DNA of 64,000 bases, taken from Kosakonia oryzendophytica. GTDB lineage: Bacteria; Pseudomonadota; Gammaproteobacteria; Enterobacterales; Enterobacteriaceae. Of this stretch, positions 45,516-53,296 are shown piece after piece; position 1 is the stretch's first letter, and every line of letters begins with the position of its first letter. The DNA is taken from NCBI RefSeq assembly GCF_900094925.1, contig NZ_FMAY01000002.1, forward strand, positions 316,596 through 380,595. The letters are read 5' to 3'. The notes beneath the pieces were generated by a model. It was given only the letters and a program-made list of their open reading frames with translations, was not told the origin of the DNA and ran no database searches. The position numbers were made by a program, and so were the translations under genes.

Positions 45516-45530
45516 TGGCATGTGAGTTGC
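45516..45530 (+). promoter_or_regulatory. sigma-54 promoter before the FliA-like sigma gene
   Basis: TGGCATGTGAGTTGC matches the -24/-12 consensus (TGGCACG-N4-TTGC) with correct GG-to-GC spacing and one mismatch. Transcription would begin near 45542, 40 bp before the start codon. The sigma-54 activator at 42656 is the obvious regulator. Confidence 0.8.
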
Positions 45531-45581
45531 TTATTTCCGGCACTTATTAAAATGAAGGCTGGGCGAGTCAACAGGGAATTG

Positions 45582-46280
45582 ATGAAGTATACAGATGCAA
45601 ACATTTTAACCCCAACCGACGAAACGCGTTATCTCCGTGATTACTTACCGTTGGTGGGAAGAGTCGTCAGGCAGTTTGCCTGGCAAACCAGTGCCGTGCT
45701 GGATAAGGACGATATGCGGCAAATTGCGCTTATGGGGCTGCTCTCTTCTTTACGGCGCTACGGGCACCCGGACGCTGGTTTTGCCGGCTATGCTATGCAA
45801 CGCATACGCGGTGCCGTGCTGGATGAACTGCGCAAATTGGACTGGCGCCCCCGGCGATTGCGGCAACAAACGCACAAACTCAACGATGCGATACGCCTGT
45901 TGGCGAGTGAGCCTGGGAAAACACCATGTTTTACAGACGTTAGCTCACACCTTCGAATGACATTCGAATCCTGGCAGGCGTATTTGCAACTCTGTTCCGC
46001 TGGCGAACTGGAGAGTCTTGAAAATCTGCAAGAAAAGGATTCGTACCCCTCTTCGCTTGTCAGTCGCCCCCTTGAAGAGGAGATGCTGGTGGGGCGTATG
46101 TTACGGAGTGCGCTGGCGCAACTTGCTCCCCGTGAGCAAGCGATCTTCACGCTCTACTATCAGCATGAAATGAAACTGAAAGAGATCGGCCAACTGTTTG
46201 GGTTGACGGAGGCCAGACTGTGCCAACTTAATAAAGCTATTTCACGGAAGATCTACGCCGTTTTTACACAGGACACATAA
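45582..46280 (+). CDS. FliA-like (sigma-28 family) sigma factor, LafS-type
   Basis: 232 residues from ATG 45582, chosen for the AGGG ribosome site five bases upstream; in-frame ATGs at 45522 and 45552 lack one, and the first lies at the sigma-54 promoter. Region 2 reads YLPLVGRVVRQFAW and MRQIALMGLLSSLRRY, and region 2.4/3 GAVLDELRKLDWRPRRLRQQTHKLNDAI, very like FliA. Region 4 is LAPREQAIFTLYYQHEMKLKEIGQLFGLTEARLCQLNKAI. FliA-type factors transcribe late flagellar genes. None is in this window, so its target genes are unknown. Confidence 0.88.
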   Translation: MKYTDANILTPTDETRYLRDYLPLVGRVVRQFAWQTSAVLDKDDMRQIALMGLLSSLRRYGHPDAGFAGYAMQRIRGAVLDELRKLDWRPRRLRQQTHKLNDAIRLLASEPGKTPCFTDVSSHLRMTFESWQAYLQLCSAGELESLENLQEKDSYPSSLVSRPLEEEMLVGRMLRSALAQLAPREQAIFTLYYQHEMKLKEIGQLFGLTEARLCQLNKAISRKIYAVFTQDT

Positions 46281-46295
46281 CCAAACGGCAAAATA

Positions 46296-47711
46296 TTACG
46301 CCTCTAAGGCATTATGGATCGCTACGCCCAGGTGTTTGATGGCTTCACGGTTGGCTTCCGTCAGCGGCAGCGCACAGTTAAGTCGCAGGCAGTTACGATA
46401 CTTACCGGAGGCAGAGAACAGTGAGCCTGGCGCAATCTGGACTTTTAACTGGCACAGGGCACGGGAAACACACACCATATCGACGGTCTCCGGTAATTCA
46501 ACCCACAGCAGATAGCCCCCTTGTGGGCGGGTCACACAGATACCGCACGGGAAATACTGACGTACCCAGCAGGTATAGGTTTCGAGCTGATGCTGGTAGA
46601 CCTGGCGCATGCGTCGTACATGGCGGTGATAATGGCCATCACGAATAAATGCCGCTACGGCCAGCTGTGTACCGGGCACGTTTGTGCCGATGGCAGCATA
46701 TTTTTTATGCAATACCCGATCGAGATAACGCCCCGGTGCGATCCAGCCGACCCGTAGTCCTGGTGCAACAGTTTTGGTCACGGAGCTGCAAAACAGCACG
46801 CGGCCATCGATATCATAAGATTTAATGGTTGATGGTCGTGGATAATCAGTGGCCAGTTCGCCATAAATATCGTCTTCGAAAATCACAATGTCGTGGCGTT
46901 GCGCCAGCGACAGTACCGCCTTTTTGCGTGCCTCCGGCATGATAAACCCGAGCGGATTATTGCAGTTAGGCACCAGGATCACGCCCTTGATCGGCCACTG
47001 CTCCAGTGCCAGTTCCAGGGCTTCGATGCTGATCCCGGCATTGGGATCGGTCGGGATCTCAATCGCTTTAATGTCTAACCCACGCAGTAACTGCATGGTG
47101 CCGTAATAACAGGGAGATTCGACGGCAACAATGTCTCCCGGTTGGCAAACCGCCAGTAACGCCAGCGTGAGCGCGGCGTGGCAACCGCTGGCGATCACAA
47201 TATCATCGGCGCTGAGCGACGTGCCGCCATCAAGCATCAGTCGGGCGATCTGTTCACGCAGTTCGCGGCGGCCGGGCAGCGTGTCATAACTCAGAACATC
47301 ATGTAACTGGTGCTGTATGACGCGGTTCATTTCGCGCCATAGGGGTTTGAGCGTGGGCTGTGTGATATCCGGTGCGCCGCCGCCAAAAGGAATGATGGCC
47401 TTATCGGTGCGGGCATCAAGCAGCGTAAGCACTTCATCCCACTGGGTCACATCGACCGGGCGCTGCACCGGACGGGACATCGCGGGTACGGGCGGTTGCG
47501 CCTTACGCGGCGCGACGAAATAGCCAGAACGCGGTTGCGGGGTGATCAGTTGCAGGTTTTCCAGTACCTGGTAAGACTGCTGTACGGTGCTGATACTCAC
47601 GCCGTGTTCCTGGCTCAGGCTTCGTACTGAAGGAAGTTTTTCTCCGGGGCGATAGAGCCCCTGCTCAATACGTTCCGCCAGCAGCGTGGCCAGATGTTGG
47701 TAGCGTGTCAT
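46296..47711 (-). CDS. ydcR: MocR-family regulator (GntR helix-turn-helix plus aminotransferase fold), YdcR-like
   Basis: 471 residues. N-terminal GntR winged helix (LYRPGEKLPSVRSLSQEHGVSISTVQQSYQVLE) is joined to a class I aminotransferase-type domain with the PLP lysine in SSVTKTVAPGLRVGW and the ligand motif NCNNPLGF. Length and domain order match E. coli YdcR. MocR proteins usually activate a divergent gene and repress themselves; here the divergent gene is a DUF1127 peptide. Repeated TACAGAT motifs lie in between. Confidence 0.82.
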   Translation of the reverse strand: MTRYQHLATLLAERIEQGLYRPGEKLPSVRSLSQEHGVSISTVQQSYQVLENLQLITPQPRSGYFVAPRKAQPPVPAMSRPVQRPVDVTQWDEVLTLLDARTDKAIIPFGGGAPDITQPTLKPLWREMNRVIQHQLHDVLSYDTLPGRRELREQIARLMLDGGTSLSADDIVIASGCHAALTLALLAVCQPGDIVAVESPCYYGTMQLLRGLDIKAIEIPTDPNAGISIEALELALEQWPIKGVILVPNCNNPLGFIMPEARKKAVLSLAQRHDIVIFEDDIYGELATDYPRPSTIKSYDIDGRVLFCSSVTKTVAPGLRVGWIAPGRYLDRVLHKKYAAIGTNVPGTQLAVAAFIRDGHYHRHVRRMRQVYQHQLETYTCWVRQYFPCGICVTRPQGGYLLWVELPETVDMVCVSRALCQLKVQIAPGSLFSASGKYRNCLRLNCALPLTEANREAIKHLGVAIHNALEA

Positions 47712-47732
47712 GCTGTATCCTTTGATTCCACC

Positions 47733-47834
47733 ATACAGATTTAAAAAGCAGTACAGATTTGGCCATTTTTCGCGATTCAGACACTGTTTTAAGCTATCTG
47801 TATGTTAAAGAAAAGTAATTTCTGAGTCTGTATT
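47733..47834. promoter_or_regulatory. repeated MocR-type binding motifs
   Basis: ATACAGATTT (47733-47742) and GTACAGATTT (47751-47760) are direct repeats 18 bp apart; ATCTGTAT (47796-47803) and GTCTGTATT (47826-47834) are the same element reversed. Four copies of RTACAGAT in the 173-bp divergent gap are the sort of array MocR regulators bind. Confidence 0.6.
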
Positions 47835-47884
47835 GTCACAGCCTTTCGCGGCGATGATAACGCTCTGTTCTGGTGAGGAGAGCG

Positions 47885-48052
47885 ATGATGGAATTCTTTG
47901 AAAATCGACCGACGCGCCCGTGGATCGGGTTTGTTTTACTCTGGCGTAAATGGCAACACCTGCGGGAGCGCAGGCGCACGGCAAGGCTGTTGCGGGCACT
48001 CAGCGACGAGCAGTTAAAAGACCTGGGGTTGCGGCGTGAAGAGCTGTGGTAA
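47885..48052 (+). CDS. DUF1127 small basic protein
   Basis: 55 residues (MMEFFENRPTRPWIGFVLLW, then WRKWQHLRERRRTAR and LSDEQLKDLGLRREEL). The C-terminal part is the DUF1127 (YjiS-like) motif, a tryptophan/arginine-rich helix followed by LSDxxLxDLGL. Such small proteins have been linked to phosphate metabolism and RNA turnover in alphaproteobacteria; in enterics the role is unknown. GAGGAGAG precedes the first of two ATG codons. Divergent from the MocR gene and its likely target. Confidence 0.85.
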   Translation: MMEFFENRPTRPWIGFVLLWRKWQHLRERRRTARLLRALSDEQLKDLGLRREELW

Positions 48053-48062
48053 GGACACTCTC

Positions 48063-48093
48063 GAGCGGAGATAACATCTTGTTATTTCCGCTC
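48063..48093. other. long hairpin between the DUF1127 gene and the ClpP paralogue
   Basis: GAGCGGA-G-ATAACA, loop TCT, TGTTAT-T-TCCGCTC: a 14-pair stem including one G-T pair and a 3-base loop. There is no T run behind it, so it is not a classic terminator. It ends 51 bp before the next start codon. Confidence 0.6.
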
Positions 48094-48143
48094 AACCTGC
48101 GTTGGGCTATGCTTAGCTCCATAACCTGAAGGGGAGAAAGCAC

Positions 48144-48752
48144 ATGCACGTTATGAATGGCAAAGACGAAGACGATAAAAAAGAGAGCGAAACCGGCAAC
48201 GCAACCCAGCTGATGCAGCAAAAACTGCTGGATTCCCGCTCTATTATCATCTCCGGTGAAATTAACCAGGCGCTGACGGAAAAAGTCGTCACGCAATTGT
48301 TGCTGTTACAGGGCATCAGCGATGCACCGATCAAAATTTACCTTAACAGTCAGGGTGGCCATGTCGAAGCGGCTGACACTATCCATGACATGATCAAATT
48401 TATCACCCCGGAAGTGCACATTATTGGCACCGGTTGGGTGGCCAGCGCCGGGATCACCATCCTGCTGGCGGCGAAAAAAGAGCATCGCTACTCGCTGCCG
48501 AATACCCGCTTTATGATCCATCAGCCGTTGGGTGGTGTGCGCGGTCAGGCGAGCGATATTGAGATTGAAGCCAAAGAGATCATCCGTACTCTGGAACGCG
48601 TTAACCGCATGATCGCCGATGCAACCGGCCAGCCGGTTGAGAAAGTGAAACAGGATACGGATCGTAACTACTGGATGAACACCAAAGAAGCGATTGATTA
48701 CGGCATCGTTTCCCGCGTGGTGAAAACCTACGGTGAACTGAACCTCGATTAA
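48144..48752 (+). CDS. ClpP-family serine protease paralogue
   Basis: 202 residues from ATG 48144 with GGGGAG upstream. The Clp fold is clear: IKIYLNSQGGHVEAADTIHDMI, catalytic Ser101 in GWVASAGITILLAA, His126 in RFMIHQPLGG and Asp171 in KQDTDRNYWM, so the triad is complete. It differs from the housekeeping ClpP (GQAASMGAFLL, QPLGGFQGQATD) and has a different charged N-terminus (NGKDEDDKKESETGN). No ClpX or ClpA gene is adjacent. It may be an alternative Clp peptidase subunit or act alone; neither is shown here. Confidence 0.85.
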   Translation: MHVMNGKDEDDKKESETGNATQLMQQKLLDSRSIIISGEINQALTEKVVTQLLLLQGISDAPIKIYLNSQGGHVEAADTIHDMIKFITPEVHIIGTGWVASAGITILLAAKKEHRYSLPNTRFMIHQPLGGVRGQASDIEIEAKEIIRTLERVNRMIADATGQPVEKVKQDTDRNYWMNTKEAIDYGIVSRVVKTYGELNLD

Positions 48753-48778
48753 TCAGGCGCTGACGGGGAATAAAACCC

Positions 48779-48808
48779 ACGTCCAGCCAGCATAAGTTGG
48801 CTGGACGT
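48779..48808. terminator. bidirectional terminator-like hairpin
   Basis: ACGTCCAGCCA (48779-48789) and TGGCTGGACGT (48798-48808), 11-bp perfect stem with an 8-base loop, between the convergent ClpP paralogue and the nuclease gene. TGTTTATT follows on the plus strand. Confidence 0.78.
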
Positions 48809-48811
48809 TGT

Positions 48812-49840
48812 TTATTGATCGCTCTGCGAGAACGTTTTCTGGTCTAAATCGAAATGCATATATTCCAGTGGCAGATGGTGTAGCGCCCGTAATCGCGCGA
48901 TATAGGCATTATCTTCTGCCGTCGCCGGGGTAATTCCAACGATAACCATTTTTGTAATATGTATGCCGTTATCGTGCCAGTAGGCATATTCCAATAGCTG
49001 CCCGATGGCCTCACGGATGCAATAGGAAACGTGGGCATGGGTTTTTATTTCATAAAAAGAGTACGTGTTTTCATTTTCCTGCACAACAAGGTCGATGCGT
49101 GTCCCATACCCGGTATTTTGTTCCGTGCTTACCCGGTCTTCACCAACGTGCTGGCAGAGCGAAGTATATAATGCCTCCTGTATTGTATTGTGAATATAAC
49201 TGATTTCTGCGCGATAACCACCGCCGCTGCGCTGGCCGCTCTCTGGTTTAGAGCGATGGCCTGCTTTAAAGTCGAATGCTGTTGCGCTGCGGGCCTGAAG
49301 AGGAAGCTCAACAAAATTAATGAGATTGTAATAATTTGATTTTACGGCCGGGTCGGTATGACTAAAAATATACGGCTCGCATAAGCGTAAGTTTTGCGGC
49401 TTAAACTTAATGGTAAAGAATTCGCTCTTGTCGATCGATCCTAATATATCGCCATCCACATCGACTTCGTTAAGCTGCGACTTCATTTCATCATACCAGC
49501 CATTATGCTGGTACTGTTTTACTATTCTGCGGGACTCCGCATGGGAAACCAGTTCAGCATTTAAAATCTCACCCAGCCAATAACGTGTATTGTTCCTTTT
49601 TTCATTTTTAATGGTGTATAAATTGATATCCATTACCTGACCATTGCGAACTAATCCTGCCAGGGATTGCAAATAGGCGTAATGATAGCCATCAATAAGT
49701 TTTTCCGTATCGAATAACCACTCTTCATGACCAAATCCATGCTGGTATTCGTAGCTACTGCTATTGATTGACTTTCCTTCCCGCCCGGACGGCGCACGCC
49801 AGTATTTGTCGTTCCAGCATATTCTTGAGAGCTTTTTCAC
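48812..49840 (-). CDS. PD-(D/E)XK nuclease-like protein, possible solo restriction enzyme
   Basis: 342 residues if started at GTG 49840 (AAGGAC seven bases upstream, giving MKKLSRICWNDKYW); the frame stays open to 49948. The C-terminal part holds the restriction-endonuclease core: GTRIDLVVQ (Asp250), FYEIKTH (Glu264-x-Lys266) and REAIGQLLEYAYW (Gln281, Tyr285, the QxxxY motif), with an upstream glutamate in IQEALYTSL. The N-terminal 200 residues (WRAPSGREGKS, YEYQHGFGHEEWLF) are unrecognised and may read DNA or modified bases. No methylase is nearby, so a modification-dependent or solo defence nuclease is likely. Moderately AT-rich and isolated. Confidence 0.72.
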   Translation of the reverse strand: MKKLSRICWNDKYWRAPSGREGKSINSSSYEYQHGFGHEEWLFDTEKLIDGYHYAYLQSLAGLVRNGQVMDINLYTIKNEKRNNTRYWLGEILNAELVSHAESRRIVKQYQHNGWYDEMKSQLNEVDVDGDILGSIDKSEFFTIKFKPQNLRLCEPYIFSHTDPAVKSNYYNLINFVELPLQARSATAFDFKAGHRSKPESGQRSGGGYRAEISYIHNTIQEALYTSLCQHVGEDRVSTEQNTGYGTRIDLVVQENENTYSFYEIKTHAHVSYCIREAIGQLLEYAYWHDNGIHITKMVIVGITPATAEDNAYIARLRALHHLPLEYMHFDLDQKTFSQSDQ

Positions 49841-50065
49841 TGTGAAAGTCCTTTTTGTTGCATTTATCATTGTTTTATAAAGGGTTATAAACCCTATCTT
49901 AGGACTCATGTCATCGGGGGAACAGCCACTATATGTTGCAGGTTTCATCTGTTCGCCCGTGATATGTGGACACGATCATCCTCCTGGCGCACAAGCGAAA
50001 AATACACTTCTCCCTGACACATAATTTCTGCACACTGTTTCCATTTCTCATTACGGAGTGATGGC

Positions 50066-51136
50066 ATGAACAGCAGTATTAAGGCGACGCTGGTGATGGC
50101 AGCAGCGCTCAGTCTTCCCGCAATGGCGGAACACAGCGGCATCTCCTTTGAACATAAAGATTGGGAAGTGGTGTGTGACAACACGCTGACCTGCCGCGCG
50201 GCAGGCTATAGCGCTGAAGAAGAAGCCAGTGGCTCGGTGCTGATCACCCGTAAAGCCGGGCCAGATACCCCTGTTACGGTCGATGTGGTGCTGGCGGAGA
50301 TGGAAGCCGATGAGGCAACGCCGCAGGCAAAACTGACGCTGTGGATCGACGGTAAATCACAAGGCGATGTCGCAGCGGAAGACAGCGACACCTGGCGATT
50401 ATCGGACGAGCAGGCCAGCAACATGATTGCTGCCGTGAAAGGCAGTAGTAAGGTTGAGTTTACGGGCGGCGTGAAACCGTTTGTGCTGTCTGGCGAGGGG
50501 GCGTCCGCGGTGTTGCTGAAATTCGACGATGTGCAGGGGCGCGTCGGTACGCCCGGTGCATTGAGTAAAAAAGGGGATAAGGCAGAAAATAGCGTTGCAG
50601 CACCTGTTGCTGCGCCCGTTATCCAGGCAGTTGCCGTGGATGATGGTGAAGACCGCACGCTGAACGAGGCGGAAGTGAAAGCGCTGAAACCGCGCCTGCT
50701 GGCAACGTTATCTGGCGATAATGGGTGCGATCGTCTGTCATCACCGCAGGAAGCGACGGTCGAAGGCGATAACGATATTACCCTGACCCCGCTGGATAGT
50801 AAGCATGCGCTCATTTCCACCCTCTGCTGGCGCGCCGCGTACAACGAAGGTTATGGCTATTGGGTTATCGACAAGGCATTGAAAGGCAACCCGCAGCTGA
50901 TCACCAACTCGGCATCGGACTATGCCGATGGCGCGATCTCGTTGGGCCAACGCGGTCGTGGGATTGGCGACTGTTGGGCGTCGGCGGAGTGGGTGTGGGA
51001 CGGTGAAACGTTCCGTAAAAGCAGTGAGTCGACAACGGGCATGTGTCGCTATGTGCGCGCAGGCGGCACATGGGATCTGCCGGAGTTTGTTGCTGAGGTA
51101 AAAGAAGCAAACCAGGCAACGAAGCACGCTAATTGA
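50066..51136 (+). CDS. DUF1176 periplasmic protein
   Basis: 356 residues with signal peptide (IKATLVMAAALSLPAMA before EHSG). Starts its mature part with FEHKDWEVVCDNTLTCRAAGY, characteristic of the DUF1176 family, with paired cysteines (VCDNTLTC; later GDCWASAEW and GMCRYV). An alanine/valine-rich linker near residue 170 separates two domains. Family members are periplasmic and of unknown function. Good ribosome site (GGAG) upstream of 50066. Confidence 0.8.
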   Translation: MNSSIKATLVMAAALSLPAMAEHSGISFEHKDWEVVCDNTLTCRAAGYSAEEEASGSVLITRKAGPDTPVTVDVVLAEMEADEATPQAKLTLWIDGKSQGDVAAEDSDTWRLSDEQASNMIAAVKGSSKVEFTGGVKPFVLSGEGASAVLLKFDDVQGRVGTPGALSKKGDKAENSVAAPVAAPVIQAVAVDDGEDRTLNEAEVKALKPRLLATLSGDNGCDRLSSPQEATVEGDNDITLTPLDSKHALISTLCWRAAYNEGYGYWVIDKALKGNPQLITNSASDYADGAISLGQRGRGIGDCWASAEWVWDGETFRKSSESTTGMCRYVRAGGTWDLPEFVAEVKEANQATKHAN

Positions 51137-51162
51137 GCCAGATGCTCTGAATGAAACACGGT

Positions 51163-51190
51163 AGCGACCAAACGCCCCGGTTTGGTCGCT
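51163..51190 (+). terminator. hairpin behind the DUF1176 gene
   Basis: AGCGACCAAA (51163-51172) pairs with TTTGGTCGCT (51181-51190), 10-bp stem, 8-base loop, 26 bp behind the stop codon and 42 bp before fosA. The tail (GAGTATTAATTCT) is only mildly T-rich. Confidence 0.65.
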
Positions 51191-51232
51191 GAGTATTAAT
51201 TCTCACTGTCAACATTTGTGCCGGGAAAATCT

Positions 51233-51649
51233 ATGTTAAACAGCCTCAATCACCTGACGTTGGCCGTCAGTGACCTGGACCGAAGCGTTGCGTTTTACCA
51301 CGAATTGCTTGGCCTGAAACTGCATGCGCGCTGGGATAACGGTGCCTATCTCACCTGTGGTGAACTGTGGTTATGCCTCTCCGTGGACGCGCAGCGCACA
51401 CCGATTTTGCCGCAGCACAGCGACTATACCCATTACGCATTCAGCATCAACGAGGGTGATTTCGCGGCCTTCGTTGCACGCCTGGAGCAAGCTGGCGTGG
51501 TGAGTTGGAAAGTGAATAAAAGTGAAGGCGACTCCTGGTACTTTCTCGATCCGGACGGGCATAAACTGGAAGCGCACGTGGGTAACCTGGCGCAGCGGCT
51601 GGCGGCCTGTCGCGAGAAACCGTACAAAGGGATGGTGTTTTTTGATTGA
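51233..51649 (+). CDS. fosA: fosfomycin-inactivating glutathione transferase FosA
   Basis: 138 residues from ATG 51233. Glyoxalase/VOC fold with the metal ligands His7 (LNHLTL), His67 (YTHYAF) and Glu113 (HKLEAHVG), and the family strings [15 protein letters not shown] and [13 protein letters not shown]. FosA is a manganese-dependent enzyme that adds glutathione to fosfomycin in the cytoplasm. It sits in ordinary chromosomal context without mobile elements, so it is the intrinsic type found in Enterobacter and Klebsiella relatives. Confidence 0.93.
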   Translation: MLNSLNHLTLAVSDLDRSVAFYHELLGLKLHARWDNGAYLTCGELWLCLSVDAQRTPILPQHSDYTHYAFSINEGDFAAFVARLEQAGVVSWKVNKSEGDSWYFLDPDGHKLEAHVGNLAQRLAACREKPYKGMVFFD

Positions 51650-51756
51650 AGAAAAGTGCGAATGACTTTCGCAATCCATGCTCTTTGCTCTCTCGTTTCT
51701 TGATACTTACCCTGATAACTATTAACTTACCCCTCCGTTGAATGGAGGGTGTCTCG

Positions 51757-52224
51757 ATGACCGAAGATGTACTGTTTGCCCGTCGGCCGTTAGGGATGCG
51801 CATGGCGATGGTGGTGCGGCAGTGGCGCGCGACGATCGATCGCGCGCTGAATGACACAGGTATGACGCAGTCGAGCTGGACGGTGCTGATGCAGTTGCAC
51901 CAGTTGGGCGACAATGTTTCGGTCAGTGAACTGGCGGAAGTGCAGGGCATTGAACTGCCGCCGCTGATGCGTACCCTCACACAACTGGAAAAACAGGGGC
52001 TGATTGCGCGTACGACATCGCCGTACGACAAACGCATTCGCCTGTTGGCGCTCACCGCCGACGGGCAACGCCTGCTGGAAAGGATCACGCAAGTGATCAA
52101 CGCCTGCCAGGCGCGCGCCTCGGCCAATATCCCCGCTGCGGATCTGGCGGTATTTAGCGCGACTCTGAATCAAATCGCCTGTAATTTGCGCGTGATGCGC
52201 GAAGACGACACCCAAACCGAATAA
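51757..52224 (+). CDS. MarR/SlyA-family regulator
   Basis: 155 residues from ATG 51757 with GGAGGG upstream (the ATG at 51742 overlaps that site). Winged helix of MarR type: VSVSELAEVQGIELPPLMRTLTQLEKQGLIARTTSPYDKRIRLLALTADG, with the DKR wing. First gene of a three-gene unit with an HlyD-type protein and a DUF2955 membrane protein, an organisation seen for aromatic-acid or drug efflux, and presumably its regulator. Confidence 0.87.
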   Translation: MTEDVLFARRPLGMRMAMVVRQWRATIDRALNDTGMTQSSWTVLMQLHQLGDNVSVSELAEVQGIELPPLMRTLTQLEKQGLIARTTSPYDKRIRLLALTADGQRLLERITQVINACQARASANIPAADLAVFSATLNQIACNLRVMREDDTQTE

Positions 52225-52228
52225 GAAA

Positions 52229-53296
52229 ATGATGACGCCAGAACAAAAGTTTGCCCGCTGGGTAAGGGTCAGTATTGCCTCTTTCCTGCTGATGTTTGTT
52301 TATTTTATCGTTGCGGATATCTGGATCCCGCTGACGCCTGACTCGACAGTGATGCGTGTCGTCACGCCGGTTTCTGCCAGGGTTTCCGGTTATGTAGCGC
52401 AGGTGTATGTACAAAACAATAGCCAGGTAAAAAAGGGCGACCTGCTGTTTGCGCTGGATCCCACGCCATTCCGTAACCAGATTGAGGCCAGTGAGATCGC
52501 GCTGGCGCAGGCGCGGTTGACCAACCAGCAACTGGATGCGCAGATCGTTGCCGCTCAGGCCAGCCTGAAGACCGCGCAGATCACCGCACAGAACGATCGC
52601 GTTACCTTTGAGCGCTATCAGAATCTGGGCGCGATGCACAATGTGTCTCAGTCCGACCTCGATAAAGTCCGCACGACCTGGCAGAGCAGCGTCCAGTCGG
52701 TGAACTCGCTCAATGCCAGGATTGATGAACTGACCATTGAGCGTGGTGAAAAGGATGATGCCCGTAACGTCACCCTGCAAAAATACCGTAATGCGTTGCA
52801 ACAGTCGCAGCTCAACCTGAGCTGGACGCAGGTGAGGGCGGAAGTGGATGGCACGGTCAGCAACCTGCAACTGAGTCCGGGGTTCTATGCCTCTGCTGGC
52901 GGCGCAGCACTGGCGCTGGTGCATGAAAAAACGGACATTGTGGCGGACTTCCGCGAGAAGAGCCTGCGCCATACCCATACAGGCACCGACGCTGCAGTGG
53001 TGTTTGATGCGTTGCCGGGTCATGTGTTTAAGGCACATGTGACCAGCAGTGATGCCGGGGTTCTTGCTGGTCAGGAAGCGGTGAACGGTGAACTGTCCAA
53101 ACCGGAAACCTCCAACCGTTGGGTGCGCGACGCGCAGCGTATGCGCATTCACGTGGCGCTGGACGAACCGTTGCCAAAGACGTTGCCGACCGGCGCACGC
53201 GCTACCGTGCAGTTGTATAACAGCGAGGGCTTTTTCGCACGGATCTTCTCTGGCCTGCAAATCCATCTGGTGAGCCTGCTGCACTATGTCTATTAA
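52229..53296 (+). CDS. HlyD/EmrA-family membrane fusion protein
   Basis: 355 residues. One N-terminal membrane span (ASFLLMFVYFIVADIWI), then the biotinyl-lipoyl half VTPVSARVSGYVAQVYVQNNSQVKKGDLLFALD, a coiled-coil region (about 95-190) and the second half VRAEVDGTVSNLQLSPGFYASAG. Periplasmic adaptor for the following DUF2955 protein, comparable with AaeA next to AaeB. It starts 4 bp behind the MarR gene and overlaps the next gene by 11 bp. Confidence 0.88.
   Translation: MMTPEQKFARWVRVSIASFLLMFVYFIVADIWIPLTPDSTVMRVVTPVSARVSGYVAQVYVQNNSQVKKGDLLFALDPTPFRNQIEASEIALAQARLTNQQLDAQIVAAQASLKTAQITAQNDRVTFERYQNLGAMHNVSQSDLDKVRTTWQSSVQSVNSLNARIDELTIERGEKDDARNVTLQKYRNALQQSQLNLSWTQVRAEVDGTVSNLQLSPGFYASAGGAALALVHEKTDIVADFREKSLRHTHTGTDAAVVFDALPGHVFKAHVTSSDAGVLAGQEAVNGELSKPETSNRWVRDAQRMRIHVALDEPLPKTLPTGARATVQLYNSEGFFARIFSGLQIHLVSLLHYVY

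Noticed and set aside
49841..49948. Longer N-terminus of the PD-(D/E)XK protein
   Set aside because: The in-frame ATGs at 49948, 49909 and 49870 lack ribosome sites, while GTG 49840 has AAGGAC at good distance. The choice is not certain.
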